NCBI RefSeq assembly: GCF_010669125.1
Contig: NZ_CP048630.1
Span: 1,996,001 to 2,060,000 of the forward strand
DNA: 64,000 bases
Direction: 5' to 3'
Source of the DNA: Ancylobacter pratisalsi
GTDB lineage: Bacteria > Pseudomonadota > Alphaproteobacteria > Rhizobiales > Xanthobacteraceae
Notes under the pieces: model-generated
What the model saw: the letters and a program-made list of their open reading frames with translations, nothing else
Told to the model about the DNA's origin: nothing
The model's database searches: none
Part shown: one piece after another, positions 51,932-62,352 of the stretch
How the letters are laid out: each line of letters starts with the position of its first letter
Numbering within the stretch: position 1 is the first letter of the stretch
Program-made: the position numbers and the translations under genes

Positions 51932-53731
51932 ATGCCCCACCTGTCGTCCCCGTTGCCGCCCCTCGCCACGCTCACTGCGCCGCATCTTCGGCCGGGCCGC
52001 GAGCTGGTCGATGCGGGGCGCGCGCTGGCGGCGGACTGGCGCGTGGGGCGCAACGCCTTTCTCGACGCGGCCGGCGTCGCCTGCGAGGCCGACTACAAGC
52101 GGCAGCAGGCGGATAAGGGCCGCATCACCCAGCACGCCCATATCGGGTTCCGCTCGGTGGAGCGCACCATCGCCGCCATCGCGCAGGTGCATGAAACCTG
52201 CGCCGCGCGCGGGGTCGGGGTTGACCGCTTCGGCATCACCCTCGACTGGTCGATGGGCTATCCCCCGCACATGCGCCGGGGCAGCCGGCGCGGCACCGGC
52301 ATCGTGCTGAACGCGCCGGAGGATTTCGCCCGCATCACCAACGCCGCGCCCGCCGCCGCGCATTTCGGCGATTTCATGCTCGGCCTGCCCGGCGCGCTCG
52401 AAAACACCAAGAGCGCGCTGGCGGCCGGCGCCACCGCCATCGGCAATCTCGGCCAGTACTTCACCTTCCGCATGCCCGATTGGGACGACGAGGTCGCCAC
52501 CACCGAGGCGACGGTCACCGCGCTAGGGCTGATCGCCGCCCAGCCGGTGGAGGTGCTGGTCCATTCCAATCTGGATGACGGTTTCGCCGGCCTGTTCGCC
52601 GATATGAGTTCGGCGCTCGGCATGGTGATCGTCGAGAAGCACATCGTCGAGACGCTCATCGGCGCGCGGGCCTCGCACTGCTTCGGCCACCATTTCACCG
52701 CGCCGCTGGTGCGCATGGCGTTCCATGCCGCGCTGGCGCGGGTCAGCGACACGCCCGGCACCATGATGTTCGGCAACACGGTGAGCTACAAATCCACCCC
52801 CGCCGGCAACTACGCCAGCCTCGCCTCCTATCTTCAGGCCGACATCTGGGCGCTCACGCGGGTCAATTCCGGCCATGCGATCAATCCGGTGCCGGTTACC
52901 GAGAACGAGCGCATTCCCGACATCGACGAGATCATCGACGCCCAGACCTTCGCCGCGCGGCTGGTCGAGCACGCCGGTGCGACCGGCGCGCTGATCGACA
53001 CCGCCCCCGTCGACGCGCTGGCGGACAGGCTGGTCGCGGGCGGGCAGACCTTCGCCCGGCGTCTTCTGGCCGGCATGGGCGATATCGGCATCGATGTCGG
53101 CGATCCCGCCGCGCTGATGCTGGCGCTGCGCCGCATCGGGCCGAAGCGGCTGGAGCAGGCGTTCGGCGCCGGCGCGCCGGACCGGACGGCATGGAGCGGG
53201 CGGGCCCCGGTCGCGACGGCGGAATGGGTCGAGGAACTGGAGCACGCGGCGCAGCGCTGGGCCGGGACCGTGGAGGCCGACACCGCGCGCCGCATCGCCG
53301 GACGCGGGCTCCGGGCCTGTGTCGCTTCCAGCGACGTGCATGAGCACGGCAAGAACCTCATCGCCCGCACCCTCGGCCATCTCGGCGTCGGGATCGTCGA
53401 GGGCGGCACCTCGGTGGACGCCGACGACCTTGTCGCCACCGCGATCGAGGCCGGCGCCGATCTGATCGCCATCTCCACCTATAACGGCATCGCGCTGCGC
53501 TATGCCGGCGAGGTGCAGGCCGCCCTCGCCCGGGCGGGTCGGACGCTGCCGGTGTGCATCGGCGGGCGGCTCAACCAGGTGCCGGACGACAGCAATTCCG
53601 GCCTGCCGGTCGATGTCACCACCGATATCGGCGCGCTGGGCGTGCGCCCGTGCACGACACCGGCCGGGCTTATCGAGCTGATTGCCGAACTTTCCAGCAA
53701 CGACCTCCTTCCAGGACAGAGAACACCATGA
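51932..53731 (+). CDS. Cobalamin-dependent mutase-like protein (catalytic barrel fused to B12 domain)
   Basis: A 599-residue protein. The C-terminal ~140 residues are a B12-binding Rossmann domain. ASSDVHEHGKNLIARTLGHL carries DxHxxG at 468-473, with His470 as the expected lower cobalt ligand. S515 is in IAISTYNG and the GG pair is at 544-545 (VCIGGRLN). Residues ~60-350 read like a TIM-barrel catalytic part, with LGLPGALENTKSALAAGATA and FGNTVSYKSTPAGNYASLAS, then LTRVNSGHAINPVPVTENER. By eye the layout resembles glutamate mutase, with its E and S subunits joined in one chain. The reaction is unknown. It overlaps the next gene by four bases (ATGA). Confidence 0.75.
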   Translation: MPHLSSPLPPLATLTAPHLRPGRELVDAGRALAADWRVGRNAFLDAAGVACEADYKRQQADKGRITQHAHIGFRSVERTIAAIAQVHETCAARGVGVDRFGITLDWSMGYPPHMRRGSRRGTGIVLNAPEDFARITNAAPAAAHFGDFMLGLPGALENTKSALAAGATAIGNLGQYFTFRMPDWDDEVATTEATVTALGLIAAQPVEVLVHSNLDDGFAGLFADMSSALGMVIVEKHIVETLIGARASHCFGHHFTAPLVRMAFHAALARVSDTPGTMMFGNTVSYKSTPAGNYASLASYLQADIWALTRVNSGHAINPVPVTENERIPDIDEIIDAQTFAARLVEHAGATGALIDTAPVDALADRLVAGGQTFARRLLAGMGDIGIDVGDPAALMLALRRIGPKRLEQAFGAGAPDRTAWSGRAPVATAEWVEELEHAAQRWAGTVEADTARRIAGRGLRACVASSDVHEHGKNLIARTLGHLGVGIVEGGTSVDADDLVATAIEAGADLIAISTYNGIALRYAGEVQAALARAGRTLPVCIGGRLNQVPDDSNSGLPVDVTTDIGALGVRPCTTPAGLIELIAELSSNDLLPGQRTP

Positions 53732-54630
53732 CCACATGGACCGGAGTCTTCCCCGCCGTCACCACCAAGCTGCACAAGGACGAGAGCGTCGACCTTGCCG
53801 CCACGCAGGCAAGCATCGACCGACTGATCACCAGCGGCGTCTCCGGCGTCATCGTGCTGCCGATGCTGGGCGAGAACGCCTCGCTCACCGCCATGGAGCG
53901 CGAGAAGGTCATCCTTGCCGCCAAGGAAGCCGTCGCCGGCCGGGTGCCGCTGCTCTCGGGTCTTGCCCATGTCGGCATGTCGGATGCACTCGCCTCCGCC
54001 CGCCACTATGAGAAGCTCGGGGCGCAGGGGCTGATGGCGTTCCCCTCCATCGCCTACAAGAGCGACCCGCGCGAAACCGCCCAGTGGTACCGCACGCTGG
54101 GCACCGGCTGCGGCCTGCCGATCATGATCTACAATAACCCGATCGCCTATGGCGTCGACGTCACCCCGGCGATCCTCAACGAGATCGCCGACGTCGAGAC
54201 CATAGTGTGCATCAAGGAAGAGACCGGCGACATCCGCCGCGTCACCGACCTCTACAATGAATGCGGCGACCGTTTCTCGGTGTTCTGCGGCGTCGACGAC
54301 CTGCTGCTGGAGAGCGCCGCGCTCGGTGTCACCGGCTGGGTGTCGGGCATGACCAACGCCTGGCCGGCGGAGTGCGTGAAGCTGTTCAACCTGTGCAAGG
54401 CGGGCAAGTTCGCCGAAGCGCTGGAGCTGTACCGCGTGCTCACCCCCGCCTTCCATCTCGATACCGACGTCAAGCTGGTGCAGTACATCAAGCTCGCCGA
54501 GATGGTGACCTATGGCGCGCCGGAATGGGTGCGGGCCCCGCGCCTGCCGCTGATCGGCGAGGAGCGCGCGCGCGTGCTCGCCGTGATCGAGAATACCGTC
54601 GCCGCGCTCAAGGCGCACGGCACCCACTAG
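53728..54630 (+). CDS. Dihydrodipicolinate synthase (DapA)-family lyase/deaminase
   Basis: A 300-residue TIM-barrel class I aldolase-like protein. The Schiff-base lysine is K163 in VCIKEETGDIRR and the helper Tyr is Y135 in MIYNNPIAYGVD. In true DapA the loop is GTTGES. Here it is PMLGENASL, a GEN form that I associate with family members acting on other keto acids, including the hydroxyproline-pathway deaminase (pyrroline-4-hydroxy-2-carboxylate deaminase). It is coupled to the B12 mutase-like gene. Lysine biosynthesis is unlikely given loop and context. Confidence 0.88.
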   Translation: MTTWTGVFPAVTTKLHKDESVDLAATQASIDRLITSGVSGVIVLPMLGENASLTAMEREKVILAAKEAVAGRVPLLSGLAHVGMSDALASARHYEKLGAQGLMAFPSIAYKSDPRETAQWYRTLGTGCGLPIMIYNNPIAYGVDVTPAILNEIADVETIVCIKEETGDIRRVTDLYNECGDRFSVFCGVDDLLLESAALGVTGWVSGMTNAWPAECVKLFNLCKAGKFAEALELYRVLTPAFHLDTDVKLVQYIKLAEMVTYGAPEWVRAPRLPLIGEERARVLAVIENTVAALKAHGTH

Positions 54631-54666
54631 ACCCAACAGACCCGCGAGACCGAAGGGGAGGCGTCA

Positions 54667-55716
54667 ATGCGTTTCAGCCGTATGATCACCGTTGTCGGCG
54701 CCCATGCCGCCGGCGAGCTTAACGAGGTCATCACCGGGGGCGTGCGCGACGTGCCCGGCAAGACCATGTTCGAGAAGATGCAGTATGTGCAGGCCCATCA
54801 GGACGGGCTGCGCAAGTTCCTGCTCAACGAGCCGCGCGGGCGGGTCTCGCAATGCGTGAACCTGGTCCTGCCGCCCACCCGCCCGGAGGCGGACGCCGGC
54901 TTCATCATCATCGAGTCGGACTATTACGTGCCGATGAGCGGCACCAACACCATCTGCACGGTCACCGCGCTCCTGGAAACCGGCATGATCCCGATGCAGG
55001 AGCCGGTGACCCACCTCACGCTGGAAGCCCCGGCCGGGCTGGTGAAGGTCTCGGCCAATTGCCGCGACGGCAAATGCGTCGATGTCACCTTCGACAATGT
55101 GCCCGGCTTCGTTTTCGCGCTCGACGCCAAGGTCGACGTACCCGGCCTCGGCACCATTACCGTGGATGCCGCCTATGGCGGCATGATCTACGCCATCGTC
55201 GACGCGGCCGCGCTCGGCTTCAAGCTGGAGCTGAAGGAAGCCGCGCAGCTGGTCGAGGTCGGCGAGCGCATCAAGGCGGCGGCGGCCGAGCAGATTCCGT
55301 GCGTGCATCCGGAAAACCCGGACATCCACACCATCAACCAGACCCTGTTCGCGGGGCCTCTGGAGCGCGACGCCGAAGGGCTGGTGTCGAAGAACACCGT
55401 CATCGTCTCGCCGGGCCGGCACGACCGCTCGCCCTGCGGCACCGGCACCTGCGCGCGCATGGCGGTGCTGCATGCCAAGGGGCTGCTTGAGGTGGGCGAG
55501 CGCTTCGCCCATCGCTCGCTGATCGGCACCGAGTTCATCGGCCGGCTGCGCGGCACCACCGAGCTTGGCGGCCGACCTGCCGTGCTGCCGACCCTCACCG
55601 GCCCCGGCTGGATCACCGCCTTCCACCAGTATGTGCTTGACCCCACCGACCCGTTCCCGGACGGATTCCGGCTCGGCGACACCTGGCCGGGCTACACCGG
55701 CGAACAGCCGATCTGA
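54667..55716 (+). CDS. Proline racemase-family protein, Ser/Cys type
   Basis: A 349-residue second member of the family, clearly divergent from the one at 50584. The first catalytic motif MCGHG is replaced by MSGTN (S91, no His), while the second keeps C257 in DRSPCGTGTCARM. It is thus a Ser/Cys enzyme. Such variants may still epimerise but could also be dehydratases or act on different ring substrates. Residues 151-185 (starting ALDAKVDVPGLGTITVDAAY) are family typical. AGGGGAGG precedes ATG 54667. It sits 36 bases after the DapA-family gene. Confidence 0.85.
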   Translation: MRFSRMITVVGAHAAGELNEVITGGVRDVPGKTMFEKMQYVQAHQDGLRKFLLNEPRGRVSQCVNLVLPPTRPEADAGFIIIESDYYVPMSGTNTICTVTALLETGMIPMQEPVTHLTLEAPAGLVKVSANCRDGKCVDVTFDNVPGFVFALDAKVDVPGLGTITVDAAYGGMIYAIVDAAALGFKLELKEAAQLVEVGERIKAAAAEQIPCVHPENPDIHTINQTLFAGPLERDAEGLVSKNTVIVSPGRHDRSPCGTGTCARMAVLHAKGLLEVGERFAHRSLIGTEFIGRLRGTTELGGRPAVLPTLTGPGWITAFHQYVLDPTDPFPDGFRLGDTWPGYTGEQPI

Positions 55717-55726
55717 GGGGACGAGC

Positions 55727-56521
55727 ATGAGCGAGATCGTCGCCTCCGATGGCTGCCGGGTGCATTACGACGTCGTCGGGCAGGGCGAGCCGGTGGTTCT
55801 CATCCCCGGCCTCGGCGGCGACGGACGCTTCTGGGAGCCGGTGGCGGCGCGGCTTGCCGGCCGCTTCCGTCTGATCATGGTGGACCATCGCGGCGCCGGG
55901 CGCAGCGACCGGCCGTCCGGCCCCTACGCCATGGCCCGCATCGCCGCCGATGTCGCGGAGATCATGGATGACGCCGGTGTCGCCGAGGCCCATCTGGTCG
56001 GGCATTCGACGGGGGGCGCCGTCGTGCAGACGCTGGCGCTCGATGCCCCCCATCGCGGCCGCCGGCTGGTGATCAGCGGCAGCTGGCCGGCCGCGGACGC
56101 GCGTTTCCGTATGCTGTTCGAGGCCCGCCTTGCCCTGCTGGAGGCGAACCAGCCGGCGATCTACCAGGCCTTCACCCATGTGCTGGGCTACGACGCCGCC
56201 TGGCTCGCGGACCATGAGGAAGAACTGGCCGCCGCGGTCACGCGCGCCCCGCAGGCGCTCGCCCCGCTCGATGTCGCCGCCCAGCGCATCCGCATGCTGC
56301 TCGCCTTCGACCGGCTGGCCGACCTTCCCCGCATCACGGCGCCCACGCTGGTGATCGGCGCGGGCGACGACGAGATGGTGCCGTTCGAGCAGTCCGAACG
56401 TCTCGCCGCCACGATACCGGGCGCCGAGCTGCACCAGCTCTCCGGCGGGCATTTCTACCCCCGGACCCGCGCCGACGCCTTCGCCGATCTGGTTGCCGGC
56501 TTCCTCGGCCGGCAACCCTGA
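55727..56521 (+). CDS. Alpha/beta hydrolase (last gene of the catabolic operon)
   Basis: A 264-residue hydrolase of the PcaD/RutD type. The oxyanion region is VVLIPGLGGDGRFWEPVAAR. The nucleophile serine is in AHLVGHSTGGAVVQTLALDA, the acid probably in GAGDDEMVPFEQ, and the His in LSGGHFYPRTRA. It starts 10 bases after the Ser/Cys racemase-like gene and ends 17 bases from the convergent ABC operon. Hydrolysis of a lactone, ester or amide made by the preceding enzymes is plausible but not shown. Confidence 0.88.
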   Translation: MSEIVASDGCRVHYDVVGQGEPVVLIPGLGGDGRFWEPVAARLAGRFRLIMVDHRGAGRSDRPSGPYAMARIAADVAEIMDDAGVAEAHLVGHSTGGAVVQTLALDAPHRGRRLVISGSWPAADARFRMLFEARLALLEANQPAIYQAFTHVLGYDAAWLADHEEELAAAVTRAPQALAPLDVAAQRIRMLLAFDRLADLPRITAPTLVIGAGDDEMVPFEQSERLAATIPGAELHQLSGGHFYPRTRADAFADLVAGFLGRQP

Positions 56522-56538
56522 GAGCCGCCGGGAACGCC

Positions 56539-57668
<1,130 letters not shown>

Positions 57669-57672
<4 letters not shown>

Positions 57673-59387
57673 CGGGCGGCCCCCGTGTTCTTCTGGTTGC
57701 GATCAATGATGTATTGCGAAAGTAGCGTGCAGGCGGCGACCAGCACCACGGCGATGACGCCCAGCGCCGCGCCCGGTCCCCGGCCGGCGGCGGACTGCAT
57801 GAACACATACAGGCCGTAGGCGAGCGGGGCGTCGGCGTTGGACTGAACCAGCATCAGGGTGGCGGAAAGCTCGACCGCCGCCGTGGCGAAGCTGGTGACG
57901 AAGCCGGCGAGGATGCCGCCCATCATCAGCGGCACCACGATGCGCCGCACCGTGCGCGGCTTGGTGGCGCCGAGATTCTCCGCCGCCTCTTCCAGCGAGA
58001 CCGAGATCTGCTGGAGCGCGGCGTAGCAGGCGCGCAGCGCATAGGGCAGGCGGCGGATCGCCAGCGCGATCACCAGGATGATCCACATCGTCGCCAGCGG
58101 CGTGCCGTCCGGCAGCCGGATGTCGAAGAAGGTGCGCAGATAGCCGATGCCGAGCACCACACCCGGTACCGCCAGCGCCGCGGTGGCGGCCCAGTCCAGC
58201 CACTGCCGGCCGACCAGCTTGGTGCGCAGCACCAGATAGGCGATGGCGGTGCCCACCACGACGTCGATGCCGCCGGCGATCGAGGCGTAGATCAGCGTGT
58301 TCTTGATGTAGGTCGAGCTCTCGCCGAAGACCCGGCCGTAATGGTCGAGCGTGAAGCCGTCGGGGAGCGGGCTGTAGGACCAGATGGTGGCGAAGGACAG
58401 CAGCAGCAGCCCGATATGGGGCGCCAGCACCAGCAGCAGGATGAGGGCGACGACGCTGTAGGCGACCACCTTCTCCCAGGGCCGCATGCGCCGCTTGGCG
58501 AGGCCGCCGCCACCGCGCTGCGTGGTGGCGTAGTCGCGCCCCTTCAGAGCCAGCGCCGACGCCCACATGGCCGCCACCGACACGATGATGAGCACCACGG
58601 CGATGACGTAGCCCATCGGATCGGTGATGCCGATGGAAGTGACGCGCAGATAGGCCTGCGGCGCCAGCATGTCCTTCACGTTCAGCAGCAGCGGGGTGGC
58701 GAGGTCGTCGAACACCTTCACGAACACCAGCGAGGCACCGGCGACATAGCCCGGCATGGCGAGCGGCAGCACGATGCGCCGGAACATCCGCATCCCTGAC
58801 GAGCCGAGATTCTGCGCCGCCTCCTCCATCGAGCGGTCGATGTTGCGCAGCGCGGCCGACAGGTTGATCAGGATGAACGGGAAATAATGGATCGCCTGAA
58901 CGAAGATCACCCCGTTCAGCCCTTCCATGAAGGGAATGCGGAAGCCCAGATACTCGTTGAGCAGCAGGTTGACCGAGCCGTTGCGCCCGAACAGCAGCTG
59001 CATCGCCACCGCCCCGACGAAAGGCGGCATGATGAGCGGCACGAAGCCGAGCGTCTGGATGATCAACGCGCCGCGAAACTCGAACCGCGTCGTAATATAG
59101 GCCAGTGGCAGCGCGAAGATCGAAGCCAGCACCACCGTCATCGCCGACACGTAGAACGAGTTCCAGAACGAGCGCATGAACAGGTCGGTGCGGAAGAAAT
59201 CCGCGAAATTGATCAGCGTGAACGCGCCGGTGCCCTTCTCGGTGAAGGCCACATAGATGACGGACCCGACCGGAACCAGAAGGAAGGCCAGCAGGAAGGC
59301 GGCGAGCCCCAGCGCCAGCGCGATCTGGCCGGGTGTTCCGGACAGCCGCCAGCGACGCGCCGGGGCCTCAGTGAGGGCGAGCGACAT
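57669..59387 (-). CDS. ABC transporter permease with two fused halves (FbpB type)
   Basis: A 572-residue inner-membrane protein made of two permease domains. Each has about six helices and its own EAA loop: EEAAQNLGSSGMRMFRRIVL near residue 190 and EEAAENLGATKPRTVRRIVV near residue 480. Both halves resemble iron(III)/2-aminoethylphosphonate and hexose-phosphate (AfuB) permeases. A basic linker (RGGGGLAKRRMRP) joins the halves. It works with the ATPase and the binding protein on either side. Confidence 0.93.
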
Positions 59388-59421
59388 GCAGCACGCTCCA
59401 GCTATGGCGTGGATGAGAGAC

Positions 59422-59449
59422 GGGCGCGGCCGACCCGGCGGCCGCGCCC
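59422..59449 (-). other. Intercistronic GC hairpin after the binding-protein gene
   Basis: A perfect 11-base stem (GGGCGCGGCCG / CGGCCGCGCCC) with a 6-base loop, between the stop of the binding-protein gene (59476) and the permease start (59387). No T-run is present. It is the third case in this window of a hairpin directly behind a binding-protein gene. Confidence 0.6.
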
Positions 59450-59475
59450 CGGTGGAGATGTGAGCGGGACGGGGA

Positions 59476-60801
59476 TCAGTTCGCGAGCTTGGCCGCTTCC
59501 GCCACCTTGGCGCGGGCCTTGGCGTAGTTGTCCCTGGCGAACGTCGCCCACTGCTGCTCGATCTCGGCTTGGCGGGCGCCCTTCTGCTTGCCGCCGCTGA
59601 ACGCCGCGCGAACCGCCTCGCTCGAAGCCTCTTCCTCGGTCACCGGCACGGCGGCGATCAGCGCGCGCGCGTCCTCGATCAGGGCGCGGGCCTGCGCGTT
59701 GTCCTTGGCCGCAAGCTTGGCGTCAACCTCGTGGATCGCCTTGGTCGCCGCCTTCAGATCGTCGAGCTGGAAGGAGATCATCTGGTCGAACAGCGTGTCG
59801 ACCACCGCCGAGCGCTGGCCGGACTTGGCGACGTCGAACATCGTCATCGCCTTGAAGCGGGGATCGGTGAAGGGGTTGGGGTAGCCCTCGGGCGCCTTGG
59901 CATAGACCGCCGGGTTCACCGGCAGGCGGCGGATGCTGGGTTCCAGCAGCACTTCCTGGCCGGCGGGCGAGAGCAGGAAGTTTATGAACGTCTTGGCGTT
60001 CTCGGCATTCGGCGCGTCGGCGACAATGCCGATATTGGCCGGCACCACCGTGGTCACGGTGGGGTAGACGAACTTCACCGGGAAGCCGGAGCCCTGCGCG
60101 GAGAAGGCGAAGAAGTCGATCACGATGCCATAGCCGACCTGTCCGGAATTCACCGCCTCCGGCACGCCGAAGGAGCGGTCGGTAATGGTCTGGAAGTTGC
60201 CGGCCATCTCCTTGATGGTGCGCCAGCCCTTGTCCCAGCCCTCGCCCTGCAAAATAGTCTCGATGGTCAGGTGCGTGGTGCCCGAGCGCGAGGGCGAGGC
60301 CATCGCGACATGGTCGTAATAGGGCGCGGTCGCCAGATCGCCCCACTCCTTGGGCGAGGGCAGCTCATTGGCGTCGACATAGCGGGTGTTCCACATGATG
60401 CCGTAGCCGGATGCGGCGAAGCCGAAATAGTAGCCGTCCGGGTCATTGATCGGGTAGGCGCCGATCTTGTCGGGAATGCCCTCGGCGGTCGGCGTGAATT
60501 TCTGCAGCAGGTTCTTGGACTTGAGCACCTCGAACGCGTCCGGCGCCGAGGCCCAGAACAGGTCCGCCTGCGGGTTGGAGCGGGTTTCGTCGAGATACTT
60601 CACGCCCGCATTGGTGTTGCGGTTCTGGACGTCGAGCACGACGCCGGGGGTTGCCTTCTCGAACGCGGCCTTGATCGGGTCGGTCACGTCCTTGGAGAAG
60701 GAGGTGACGACGGTCACCGTGCCCGATTGCGCGAGGGCAGCGGGAACAGCGGTGAACGAGGCGAGCGCAAGGGTGGCCGCGAGGGCGGCGGAACGGATCA
60801 T
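59476..60801 (-). CDS. Extracellular solute-binding protein (AfuA/PgtC-like)
   Basis: A 441-residue periplasmic protein. The signal peptide is MIRSAALAATLALASFTAVP, then AALAQSG. The mature part has VVTSFSKDVTDPIKAAFEKA, ADLFWASAPDAFEVLKSKNL, SRSGTTHLTIETILQGEGWD and LLSPAGQEVLLEPSIRRLPV, a pattern I associate with AfuA (hexose phosphate) and PgtC (phosphoglycerate regulatory) proteins. A further ~100 residues at the C-terminus are helical and Ala/Glu/Lys-rich. It is the first gene after a sigma-54 promoter. A phosphorylated sugar or acid is a reasonable ligand guess, not shown. Confidence 0.88.
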   Translation of the reverse strand: MIRSAALAATLALASFTAVPAALAQSGTVTVVTSFSKDVTDPIKAAFEKATPGVVLDVQNRNTNAGVKYLDETRSNPQADLFWASAPDAFEVLKSKNLLQKFTPTAEGIPDKIGAYPINDPDGYYFGFAASGYGIMWNTRYVDANELPSPKEWGDLATAPYYDHVAMASPSRSGTTHLTIETILQGEGWDKGWRTIKEMAGNFQTITDRSFGVPEAVNSGQVGYGIVIDFFAFSAQGSGFPVKFVYPTVTTVVPANIGIVADAPNAENAKTFINFLLSPAGQEVLLEPSIRRLPVNPAVYAKAPEGYPNPFTDPRFKAMTMFDVAKSGQRSAVVDTLFDQMISFQLDDLKAATKAIHEVDAKLAAKDNAQARALIEDARALIAAVPVTEEEASSEAVRAAFSGGKQKGARQAEIEQQWATFARDNYAKARAKVAEAAKLAN

Positions 60802-60856
60802 GGCGTCTTCTCCCAAACTTTGCTTTGGCGGCCCGAAGGCTGCGGGCACACACACC

Positions 60857-60873
60857 GCAACGCGCGTGCCAAA
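60857..60873 (-). promoter_or_regulatory. Sigma-54 (-24/-12) promoter of the binding-protein operon
   Basis: On the minus strand the sequence TTGGCACG-CGCG-TTGC matches the sigma-54 consensus almost fully. The essential GG (at plus 60869-60870) and GC (plus 60857-60858) are exactly 10 bases apart. Transcription should start near 60846, 45 bases before the start codon of the binding-protein gene. A sigma-54 activator gene lies directly upstream, and the 195-base gap contains no gene. A CCCAAATG (60913) and CATTGGG (60943) pair upstream may be part of the activator site. Confidence 0.82.
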
Positions 60874-60996
60874 GCCGGGAAATGACGCTTAGCTATTGAT
60901 AATACTTATTTTCCCAAATGAGACATCGCCACCGGCCGGGAACATTGGGCAATCCGTGTAACCGCGTGGACGTCCCGATGGGTCATCGCGGTAACG

Positions 60997-62352
60997 TCAA
61001 TCCTCGACCGCGTCGCGCTCCAGCCCGTGCTTGCGCATCTTGAGGTAGAGCGTCTTGCGCGAGATGCCGAGCGCCTCCGCGCTTTGCCCCACCCGCCCGC
61101 CATGGCGTACCAGAACCTGGGCGATGGCCTGCCGCTCGGCAATGTCCACCATCGCCTCCAGCGACAGCCCGTCCGCCGGCGCCGGCACCGCCTCGTCGGC
61201 CTCACCGAGCCCGAGCACGTGGCGCTCGGCGGCGTTGCGCAGCTCGCGCACGTTTCCCGGCCAGGGCCGCGCCATCATCTGCGCCAGCGTCGCCGCCCCC
61301 GCCGGTTCCGCCGGCACGCCATCGCGCTCCGCCAGCAGGGTGACGAAATGGCGGAACAGCGCGGGAATGTCGTCGCGGCGGTCGCGCAGCGGGGGCAGGC
61401 GCACCGTCACGGTGTTCAGCCGGTACAGCAGGTCCTCACGGAACCGGCCCTCCCCGGACAGCGCCAGCAGGTCGACCTTGGTCGCGGCCAGCACCCGGAT
61501 ATCGACCTGGATCTCCACATTGGAGCCCAGCCGCTCGATGCTGCGCTCTTGCAGCGCCCGCAGCAGGCGGGTCTGCGCGGCCAGCGGCATGGATTCGATC
61601 TCGTCGAGGAACAGCGTCCCCTTGTGGGCGTGCTCGATCTTGCCGATGCGCCGTTCGCGCGCACCGGTGAAGGCGCCGGCCTCGTGCCCGAACAGTTCGC
61701 TCTCGATCATGTTCTCGGGAATCGCGGCGCAGTTCACCGCCACGAACCGGCCGGCACGGCGGCGTCCGAAATCATGCAGCGCGCGCGCCGCCATTTCCTT
61801 GCCGGTGCCGGTCTCCCCGAAAATGAGCACGTCGGTGCGGGTGTCGGCCAGTACGGCGAGCGTGCGGCGCAGGCGCTGCATCGGCTCGGAGCGCCCGATC
61901 AACCGCCGCGCCCAGACATCCTCGTCCACGCCGTCGCGGCCGGCCGCCTGCGCGCGCAGCAGCCGGTTTTCCAGCACCAGATGGCGGTGCTCCAGCGCGC
62001 GCCGCACGGTCTGCACCAGCAGCACCGGGTCGGCCGGCTTCTCGATGAAGTCCCACGCGCCGGCCCTCAGCGCCTTCAGCGCCATCGGCACGTCGCCATG
62101 GCCCGTCACCAGCACCACCGGGATCTCCGGGTCGAGCCGGCGCACCCCGTCGAGGAAGGCGAAGCCGTCCATGCCGGGCATGCGCACATCGGTCACGACC
62201 ACGCCCTGGAATTCCGGCGACAGCGGCTTCACCGCCGCCCCCGAGCTGCCAAACGTCGCCACGGTCAGCCCGTCCAGCTCCAGCGTCTGGCCATAGGCCT
62301 GGCGGACCTCCTCGTCGTCGTCCACCAGCAGCACATCGGGCGTGTTCTTCAT
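60997..62352 (-). CDS. Sigma-54-dependent response regulator (DctD/NtrC family)
   Basis: A 451-residue three-domain activator. The receiver domain has DDDEEVR and phosphoacceptor D55 in VVVTDVRMPGMDG. The AAA+ domain has Walker A FGETGTGKEMAARAL (about 179-186) and the sigma-54-contacting GAFTGA at 226-231. The C-terminus is a Fis-type helix-turn-helix (IAQVLVRHGGRVGQSAEALG then ISRKTLYLKMRKHGL). It overlaps the kinase gene by four bases (ATGA) and lies directly before the sigma-54 promoter, its evident target. By family, the closest role is control of transport genes, as for DctD. Confidence 0.95.
   Translation of the reverse strand: MKNTPDVLLVDDDEEVRQAYGQTLELDGLTVATFGSSGAAVKPLSPEFQGVVVTDVRMPGMDGFAFLDGVRRLDPEIPVVLVTGHGDVPMALKALRAGAWDFIEKPADPVLLVQTVRRALEHRHLVLENRLLRAQAAGRDGVDEDVWARRLIGRSEPMQRLRRTLAVLADTRTDVLIFGETGTGKEMAARALHDFGRRRAGRFVAVNCAAIPENMIESELFGHEAGAFTGARERRIGKIEHAHKGTLFLDEIESMPLAAQTRLLRALQERSIERLGSNVEIQVDIRVLAATKVDLLALSGEGRFREDLLYRLNTVTVRLPPLRDRRDDIPALFRHFVTLLAERDGVPAEPAGAATLAQMMARPWPGNVRELRNAAERHVLGLGEADEAVPAPADGLSLEAMVDIAERQAIAQVLVRHGGRVGQSAEALGISRKTLYLKMRKHGLERDAVED

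Noticed and set aside
53728..54630. dapA for lysine biosynthesis
   Set aside because: The DapA GTTGES loop is replaced by a GEN form, and the gene is coupled to catabolic genes under a GntR repressor.
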